From NZ13-RE01 sp049718665 (GTDB taxonomy: Bacteria > Dictyoglomota > Dictyoglomia > Dictyoglomales > Dictyoglomaceae), in contig JBNARO010000025.1 in the NCBI GenBank assembly GCA_049718665.1, positions 1 through 28,817 of the forward strand: a stretch of 28,817 nt of DNA. The letters run 5' to 3'. Position 1 is the first letter of the stretch, and each line of letters opens with the position of its first letter. Positions 24,039-28,817 of the stretch are shown one piece after another. Position numbers and translations under genes: made by a program. The notes under the pieces are model-generated. The model was given only the letters and a program-made list of their open reading frames with translations. It was not told the DNA's origin and did no database searches.

Positions 24039-24084
24039 AAGCTACGTATTTAAAAAATAAAGCTTTAAAAGGAGGTTTTGGAAA

Positions 24085-24279
24085 ATGGCAGAGTGTAAGG
24101 TTCAGAAAAATTTAAAAAATTGTAATTGTACTTATGAACCTTGCCCAAGAAAAGGAATATGTTGTGAATGTTTAGCTTATCATAGAAGTCATGGAGAGCT
24201 TCCTGCTTGTTATTTTCCTCCTGAAGTAGAAAGGACTTATGATAGATCCATAAGAAGATTTGTCTCCCTTTATAAATAA
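24085..24279 (+). CDS. Small cysteine-rich protein, DUF6485-type
   Basis: A 64-residue protein with eight cysteines (4, 13, 15, 20, 26, 27, 29, 42), ending in the motif PPEVERTYDRSIRRF. The spacing CxC-x4-C-x5-CCxC and the ERTYDRS tail match what I recall of the DUF6485 family, found in anaerobes. The function of that family is not known; the cysteines suggest a bound metal or iron-sulphur cluster. AAAGGAGG lies before the ATG at a good spacing, so translation should be strong. It is divergent from a radical SAM/SPASM gene, which might be a partner, but small DUF6485 proteins also occur without one as far as I know. Confidence 0.82.
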   Translation: MAECKVQKNLKNCNCTYEPCPRKGICCECLAYHRSHGELPACYFPPEVERTYDRSIRRFVSLYK

Positions 24280-24285
24280 ACCTTA

Positions 24286-24310
24286 AGAGGGAAGGATTAA
24301 TCTTCCCTCT
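24286..24310. terminator. Stem-loop between convergent small protein and CDF genes
   Basis: AGAGGGAAG (24286-24294) pairs with CTTCCCTCT (24302-24310) around a seven-base loop. It overlaps the end of the minus-strand CDF gene. Neither side has a good U run, so it is a weak or helper-dependent terminator at best. Confidence 0.4.
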
Positions 24311-25217
24311 CTCCTCTTGGATCAATATGAACAGAAACATTAGAATTTTCTATATTTTTCTTTAATCTATCTTGAACTTCTAAAGCAATTTTATGAGCTT
24401 CCTTTGCAGAAAGATTTTCATCAATTTCTACATGCAAAGAAATTACTTTGTTGTTGTGATAATCATGAACCATTACATCATGTATATTAAGGACACCAGG
24501 GGTAGATAAGACAATTTCCTCTATATTATCTAAGAGTTCATCATTGGGGGCTTCTCCAATAAGAAAACTGGAAGAAGTCTTAATTAAATCTATACTAACC
24601 CAGGCTAAAAGGATACTTACCCCTACTCCTAAGACTCCATCTAAGAAGTAAAAGCCAAGATTTATAAAGATCAATCCTATTCCTACCAATAGAGAAGCTA
24701 TAGCATCACTTCTATGGTGCCATGCATCTGCAATAAGAGTAGGAGAATTTATTCTTTTTCCAAGAAATATAGAGAATCTTGCCATCCACTCTTTAAATAT
24801 AGTAGAGAAAAACATAAGAAAAATCACCAAAAAATTGAAACTAACTTTTTGAGGATGAAGAATTCTTTCTATGGAGTTTTTTCCAAGGTCATAAGCTATT
24901 ATAAGGAGCATAAAAGCAATAATTATAGTAGCTATTTGCTCAATTCTTCCATGTCCAAAGGGATGTTTCTTATCTGCAGGTTTTCCTCCAAGCTTAAATC
25001 CTAATATTACTACAATAGATGTGAGCACATCAGAAAGAGAATGAAAAGCATCTGCTATTAAAGATATACCATTCAGATAAAGACCCGCAAAGAATTTAAA
25101 GAGAAAAAGTATTATATTCCCAATAATGCTTATCCAACCCTCAAGATAACCCACTAATTTTCTTTCTATTTTTTTACCTGGAAAAAGTTTTTTAAAAAAC
25201 CAGGCATTAAATCCCAT
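24297..25217 (-). CDS. Cation diffusion facilitator (CDF) family metal exporter
   Basis: Exports divalent metal ions in exchange for protons across the inner membrane, 306 residues. About six membrane segments precede a cytoplasmic C-terminal domain (from about residue 205, with NIHDVMVHDYHNNKVISLHVEID), typical of the family. Transport-site motifs are ADAFHSLSD in the second helix (H59, D63) and ADAWHHRSD in the fifth. The H-x3-D/H-x3-D arrangement is common in zinc-type members; Co, Ni, Fe or Cd remain possible. GGGAGGT precedes the ATG. The 5' leader holds a riboswitch-like fold and terminator, so expression is probably metal-induced. Confidence 0.93.
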   Translation of the reverse strand: MGFNAWFFKKLFPGKKIERKLVGYLEGWISIIGNIILFLFKFFAGLYLNGISLIADAFHSLSDVLTSIVVILGFKLGGKPADKKHPFGHGRIEQIATIIIAFMLLIIAYDLGKNSIERILHPQKVSFNFLVIFLMFFSTIFKEWMARFSIFLGKRINSPTLIADAWHHRSDAIASLLVGIGLIFINLGFYFLDGVLGVGVSILLAWVSIDLIKTSSSFLIGEAPNDELLDNIEEIVLSTPGVLNIHDVMVHDYHNNKVISLHVEIDENLSAKEAHKIALEVQDRLKKNIENSNVSVHIDPRGERED

Positions 25218-25230
25218 ATTTTACCTCCCG

Positions 25231-25260
25231 AAAAATAAAAAATTCCTGCTTTTGCAGGAA
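25231..25260 (-). terminator. Attenuator terminator in the CDF leader
   Basis: On the minus strand TTCCTGC (25260-25254), an AAAA loop and GCAGGAA (25249-25243) are followed by TTTTTTATTTTT (25242-25231), a textbook intrinsic terminator. It lies only about a dozen bases before the CDF start codon. Its 5' arm shares bases with the P1 helix of the upstream aptamer-like fold. Confidence 0.9.
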
Positions 25261-25320
25261 GTCCCGCAAGCTTAGTAACTTGCTGCCCAAAAAGGCCCGG
25301 CTTTTTTGCCTGATCTTCCT
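25256..25320 (-). ncRNA. NiCo (czcD-type) riboswitch-like aptamer, compact variant
   Basis: On the minus strand a closing helix P1 pairs AGGAAG (25320-25315) with CTTCCT (25261-25256). Inside are CAGGCA, a run of A, GCCGGGC, GGCAGCAAG, a GCAAG/CTTGC hairpin (P4) and GGGAC. From memory these blocks, in this order, resemble the NiCo riboswitch found before czcD-type CDF exporters; the P2 arm here seems cut to a GGC/GCC stem. P1 and the terminator arm at 25254-25260 are mutually exclusive, so ligand binding would turn the CDF gene on. Ligand identity (Ni/Co or Fe(II), as debated for this class) is not decided by sequence. Confidence 0.68.
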
Positions 25321-25331
25321 CTCGAAAAGAA

Positions 25332-25360
25332 ATTATATATTAAATCTTGTAAGCATTCAA
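25332..25360 (-). promoter_or_regulatory. CDF gene promoter
   Basis: Minus-strand -35 TTGAAT (25355-25360), exactly 17 bases, then TATAAT (25332-25337). The predicted start near 25325 places the transcript's 5' end just before the first base of the aptamer helix P1. Confidence 0.82.
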
Positions 25361-25384
25361 CTAAAAAGTTTATAGGGAGAAAAG

Positions 25385-25413
25385 TTGATTATATGTAATT
25401 TTATTTTTAGAAT
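25385..25413 (+). promoter_or_regulatory. MFS gene promoter giving a near-leaderless transcript
   Basis: -35 TTGATT (25385-25390), a 17-base spacer and -10 TAGAAT (25408-25413). Only eight bases lie between the -10 and the ATG at 25422, so transcription should start at or within a base or two of the start codon. Confidence 0.65.
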
Positions 25414-25421
25414 AGTAAGAC

Positions 25422-26582
25422 ATGAAGAATATAATTTTAGTGAGGTTTTTCTTTTTTATATTTTTTTCTGCATGGACTTTTATTTTCTCTTTTATACCTG
25501 TTTACTTACGAGAGAAAGGCTTCTCCATTGGTATGATAGGATCATTATCAGCAATTTCTTCTTTTGTAGGTGCTATTTTCCAGATTTTCATTGGATATCT
25601 TTCTGATAAAATAGGAAAAAGAAAGCCTTTTATAATTATTGGACTTACTATATTGAGTTTTATATACTCTTTCGTTTTCCCAAGGCTAAATTCTTATTTT
25701 TCCTTTTTATTACTCTATCCAATCTTAGGGATATTTATAAATGCGGTAACTACTTCTTCAAATATTCTTGTTATAGACCTTTCCGTAGCAGAAAAGATTG
25801 GAAGGGATTATGCTTCTACAAGAATATGGGGAAGCCTGGGTTTTCTTATTCTTATGATTATTATAAGTTTCTTTTCTCATCTTACAAGTCCTCGAATTAT
25901 GTTTCCTGCCATTGGGATAATATATCTTTTAGGAATTATTGTTATCTCTTTGGTGAAGGAACCTGAAATAAAAGTTGGTATTCAACCTATAGAGTTTAGA
26001 GATATTAAGAAGTTAATTCTTCGACCTGAGCTAAGAAATTTTCTTTTGTTTTATCTGTTTTACTTTACAGCTCTTGTTGGAGCGTCCTCTAATGTAAATT
26101 TACTAATAAAATATATAGGTGGTACGAATCAGCATATAAGCTTTGCATATGCGGTAAGTGCGGCGTCTGAGATACCTTTTATGATTATATGGGGTACTCT
26201 TTCTGATAAAATTGGTAGAAAACCAATACTTTTATTCTCCTCTCTTATGCTTCCTTTAAGAATCTTTTTATATTCCATTACGAAGAATCCCTCTCATATT
26301 ATTCTCATACAGCTTATGCATAGTTTGACCTTTGCAGTAATAGGTACGATTCCTATAGTGTATATAAATGACTTAGTCTCTCCTGAAGAGCGAGGTACAG
26401 CACAAGGAGTATTGAGTATGACAATGGCATTATCTTCTACTTTTGGACCTTTAATCTCTGGTTTTTCTGCAGATCTTTTAGGACTTCCTGGAATGTATTT
26501 ATTTCTTACCTCTATCTCTTTAATCTCTACCTTAATTGCTTTAACATCTTTAAAAGAGTCAAAGAGAAAAGTGAATAAATAG
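25422..26582 (+). CDS. Major facilitator superfamily transporter
   Basis: A 386-residue membrane transporter with about twelve hydrophobic segments. The MFS loop motif occurs after helix 2 as GYLSDKIGKRKP and again in the second half as GTLSDKIGRKP, a clear internal duplication. The first helix begins right after MKNIILVRF. The pattern is closest to the LacY/nucleoside-symporter-like MFS_1 groups, but the substrate cannot be told. There is no Shine-Dalgarno sequence; the promoter places the mRNA start next to the ATG, so it is probably translated as a leaderless message. It is divergent from the riboswitch-controlled CDF gene; a link with metal export is not implied by sequence. Confidence 0.88.
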   Translation: MKNIILVRFFFFIFFSAWTFIFSFIPVYLREKGFSIGMIGSLSAISSFVGAIFQIFIGYLSDKIGKRKPFIIIGLTILSFIYSFVFPRLNSYFSFLLLYPILGIFINAVTTSSNILVIDLSVAEKIGRDYASTRIWGSLGFLILMIIISFFSHLTSPRIMFPAIGIIYLLGIIVISLVKEPEIKVGIQPIEFRDIKKLILRPELRNFLLFYLFYFTALVGASSNVNLLIKYIGGTNQHISFAYAVSAASEIPFMIIWGTLSDKIGRKPILLFSSLMLPLRIFLYSITKNPSHIILIQLMHSLTFAVIGTIPIVYINDLVSPEERGTAQGVLSMTMALSSTFGPLISGFSADLLGLPGMYLFLTSISLISTLIALTSLKESKRKVNK

Positions 26583-26606
26583 GGAAAACTTATACTATAA
26601 AGTTTA

Positions 26607-26635
26607 TTGTAATTAAGCTTAAGTTATGGTATTCT
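26607..26635 (+). promoter_or_regulatory. Possible promoter of the SAM synthetase operon
   Basis: TTGTAA (26607-26612), a 17-base spacer and TATTCT (26630-26635), each four of six to consensus. The leader of about 40 bases is too short for a known SAM riboswitch. Confidence 0.4.
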
Positions 26636-26684
26636 TTTTTGAGTTTTTAATAGAGATAAATTTTCAAAAAAGGAGGCAAAGGGA

Positions 26685-27899
26685 ATGAGGAATATATTTG
26701 TAGAAAAACTTAATTCTCTACCTGTGGAGGAACATGGAGTAGAACTTGTTGAAAGAAAAGGAGTAGGACATCCAGACTCCATTTGTGATGCTATTATGGA
26801 CCAAATTTCTGTAAATTTATCTCAAGAATATATCAAGAGGGTGGGGAATATCCTCCATCATAATATTGATAAAAGTTTACTTGTGGCTGGCGAAGTAGAA
26901 AGAAGAATTGGAATTGGCGGTAGGGTCATAAAGCCAATGCTTTTAGTTATTGGAGATAGAGCTACATCAGAGGTAGAGGGTATTAAGATTCCTGTAGAAG
27001 AAATTGCCATAGAGACAGCAAAGGATTGGATAAGAAAGAATTTGAGATTTGTGAACCCAGAGAATCATATAAAATTTCAAGTGGAATTAAAACCAGGTTC
27101 TCCAGAATTAACAGATATATTTAGAAGAAGAAAGGGACTTCTTCCTGCTAATGATACTTCTGCAGCAGTGGGATATGCTCCTTTAACTGCTACAGAAAAA
27201 TTAATTATTGAATTGGAAAGATATTTAAATTCTCCTGAATTTAAGGGTATTCATCCTGAAGTGGGAGAAGATATAAAAATAATGGCATTTAGACAAAGAA
27301 GAGTTTTACAGCTTACTATTGCTATGCCCTTAATTGACAGATTTGTAAATAGTGTTAAGGATTATTTTGATAAAAAAGAGATAATAAAAGCTGAGATAGA
27401 AAAGTTTGTGGAAAGCAAAAATCAATCTTTTGAAAAAATAATTATTGATATTAATACCTTAGATGATCCCGAAAGAGGCTTAGATGGGATATATTTAAGC
27501 GTTCTTGGAACTTCTGCAGAAGATGGAGATTCAGGACAAGTAGGAAGAGGGAATAGGGTAAATGGAGTAATTGCATTAAATCGTCCCATGGGGACAGAAG
27601 CTGCTGCAGGAAAGAATCCTGTGAGTCATGTTGGAAAAATATATAACATTCTTACGCATAAATTAGCTAATGAGATTTATCAAAATGTTCCTGGGATTCG
27701 TGAGGTTTATGTTTGGTTATGTAGCCAAATTGGAAAGCCTATTGATCAACCAAAGATTGCTACAGCCCAATTAATATTGGAAGATGGAGTATCTATTTAT
27801 GATGTAGCAAAGCCTGTAGAAGACATTATTGATCAGGAGTTAGCAAATATAGGAACATTTTGTGAAGAACTTGCAAAGGGGAAATATCCAGTATGGTAG
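26685..27899 (+). CDS. Archaeal-type S-adenosylmethionine synthetase (methionine adenosyltransferase)
   Basis: Makes S-adenosylmethionine from methionine and ATP in the cytoplasm. The 404-residue length and motifs RKGVGHPDSICDAIMD near residue 24, NDTSAAVGYAPL in the middle, and GDSGQVGRGNRVNG with RPMGTEAAAGKNP in the C-terminal half identify the archaeal MAT family (PF01941 type), which is very divergent from bacterial MetK. AAAGGAGG precedes the ATG. The stop overlaps the start of a class I lysyl-tRNA synthetase gene by seven bases. It supplies SAM for methylation and radical SAM enzymes. The archaeal type suggests ancient transfer, although such genes are known in scattered thermophilic bacteria. 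Confidence 0.95.
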   Translation: MRNIFVEKLNSLPVEEHGVELVERKGVGHPDSICDAIMDQISVNLSQEYIKRVGNILHHNIDKSLLVAGEVERRIGIGGRVIKPMLLVIGDRATSEVEGIKIPVEEIAIETAKDWIRKNLRFVNPENHIKFQVELKPGSPELTDIFRRRKGLLPANDTSAAVGYAPLTATEKLIIELERYLNSPEFKGIHPEVGEDIKIMAFRQRRVLQLTIAMPLIDRFVNSVKDYFDKKEIIKAEIEKFVESKNQSFEKIIIDINTLDDPERGLDGIYLSVLGTSAEDGDSGQVGRGNRVNGVIALNRPMGTEAAAGKNPVSHVGKIYNILTHKLANEIYQNVPGIREVYVWLCSQIGKPIDQPKIATAQLILEDGVSIYDVAKPVEDIIDQELANIGTFCEELAKGKYPVW

Positions 27900-28817
27900 A
27901 AAAGGTTCCTCACTGGGCGGATTTAGCAGCTGAGGAAATAATAAAAATTAAAGGTAATAAAAATGTAGTTGCTACAGGTATTACTCCCTCAGGTCCTATT
28001 CATCTTGGCAACCTGAGGGAGATTTTAACAGGTGATGCATTGGCAAGAGCGCTAAAAGAAAAGGGTTCTGAAGTGGAGCTAATTTATATTGCCGACACTT
28101 TTGATCCCCTGCGCAAGGTTTATCCTTTTCTCCCCGAATCCTATGCAGAGCATGTGGGAAAGCCTATTTCTGAAATTCCAGATCCTGAAGGATGTCATGA
28201 AAACTATGCTGAACATTTCTTAGAGCCATTTTTAGAGGCGATAAAAGTTTTAGGAATAGAACCAAGAGTAATTAAAGCCCACGAAAGTTATAAAAGTGGA
28301 CTATATACGGAAATAATTGATTTAACTTTGGAAAATAATGAAAGGATAACAGAGATTCTTAATGAGATTGCGGGAAGAAATCTTGAGAAAGATTTTGTTC
28401 CTCTCCTTCCTAAATGCGAAAAATGCGGGAAATTAACTACTACAAAGATTATTTCTTATGATATTAAGAAACATCAAGTAGAATATCAATGTAAATGTGG
28501 ATATCAAGGGGTAGCAGATTATAGCAGGGGAGAGGCAAAACTCCCTTGGAGACTTGATTGGCCAGGAAGATGGAAAATATTTGGAATTACTGTAGAGCCC
28601 TTTGGAAAAGATCATGCTACTACAGGGGGTTCTTACGATACTGGCAAAGTAATTACAAAAGAAATATTTGGGTATGAGCCACCATATCCTTTTATATATG
28701 AATGGATATATTTAAAAGGAAAAGGTGCAATGTCAAGTTCAAAAGGTATTGCCATACCTATTAATGAAATATTAGAGATTCTTCCCCCTTCATGGGTAAG
28801 ATATCTCATATTGAGAT
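27893..28817 (+). CDS. lysS: Class I lysyl-tRNA synthetase (partial, runs off the right edge)
   Basis: Charges tRNA-Lys with lysine. The class I fold is shown by the HIGH-like motif GPIHLGN (residues 33-39) and the KMSKS-like AMSSSKG near residue 285. The sequence between has CEKCGK and CKCG, which probably bind zinc, and WPGRWKIFGITVEPFGKDHA. This is the archaeal/spirochaete-type enzyme, unrelated to the usual class II LysRS. The first 308 codons are present and open to the window's end. The ATG at 27893 lies inside the end of the SAM synthetase gene, so the two are probably coupled; a GGGG stretch 11 bases upstream is a weak ribosome site. Confidence 0.93.
   Translation, partial: MVEKVPHWADLAAEEIIKIKGNKNVVATGITPSGPIHLGNLREILTGDALARALKEKGSEVELIYIADTFDPLRKVYPFLPESYAEHVGKPISEIPDPEGCHENYAEHFLEPFLEAIKVLGIEPRVIKAHESYKSGLYTEIIDLTLENNERITEILNEIAGRNLEKDFVPLLPKCEKCGKLTTTKIISYDIKKHQVEYQCKCGYQGVADYSRGEAKLPWRLDWPGRWKIFGITVEPFGKDHATTGGSYDTGKVITKEIFGYEPPYPFIYEWIYLKGKGAMSSSKGIAIPINEILEILPPSWVRYLILR

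Noticed and set aside
25231..25320. The structured region read on the plus strand as a regulator of the MFS gene
   Set aside because: The MFS promoter lies downstream of it (25385-25413), whereas the minus-strand promoter, aptamer, terminator and ribosome site are in the correct order for the CDF gene.
26583..26684. SAM riboswitch before the SAM synthetase gene
   Set aside because: Only about 100 bases are available, and no SAM-I, SAM-II or SAM/SAH core or terminator/antiterminator pair could be found.
1..28817. CRISPR arrays, phage genes, integrases or transposases
   Set aside because: No regularly spaced repeats and no open frame with such motifs were seen; the only long repeat is the glycosyltransferase pair.

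Overview
The window reads as chromosome from an AT-rich, anaerobic, thermophilic bacterium. Lysine/glutamate-rich proteins, strong AAAGGAGG ribosome sites, several carbohydrate-active genes, an archaeal-type S-adenosylmethionine synthetase and a class I lysyl-tRNA synthetase together suggest Dictyoglomus or a close relative. That assignment is inference from gene content; no database was searched.

Layout. Bases 1-210 hold tRNA-Gln(CUG), tRNA-Glu(CUC) and a perfectly palindromic terminator shared with the convergent groESL operon (213-2152, minus strand), which has its own promoter and a CIRCE operator. Bases 2311-6659 (minus) are a four-gene GT4 glycosyltransferase operon in which two genes share a 931-bp stretch that I read as base-for-base identical. 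It is transcribed divergently from gpsA (6770-7798, plus) out of a short region where two extended -10 boxes form an inverted repeat.

Bases 7879-23043 (plus) look like one sugar-use locus. A LacI-type repressor, a GH3 beta-glycosidase and a DJ-1/PfpI protein are followed by a complete family-5 ('oligopeptide/oligosaccharide') ABC importer, a sugar isomerase/epimerase-like protein, a Gfo/Idh/MocA dehydrogenase, a DnaQ-like exonuclease and a GH31 alpha-glycosidase. The same operator sequence lies at the start site of both the lacI and the binding-protein promoters, so the repressor probably controls itself and the transporter operon. The importer would bring in an oligosaccharide, GH3 and GH31 would split it, and the dehydrogenase/isomerase pair could oxidise and rearrange or cleave a sugar.

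Bases 23040-25421 hold a radical SAM/SPASM protein (minus), a divergent Cys-rich DUF6485-type small protein (plus), and a CDF metal exporter (minus). The CDF leader contains what looks like a compact NiCo (czcD-type) riboswitch that would compete with an intrinsic terminator. An apparently leaderless MFS transporter (plus) follows. The window ends with an archaeal-type SAM synthetase overlapping a class I LysRS that runs off the right edge.

No CRISPR array, insertion sequence, integrase or phage gene was seen. The likeliest underdescribed items are the compact metal-riboswitch-like leader, the homogenised glycosyltransferase pair, and the combined glycosidase plus sugar-oxidation locus.
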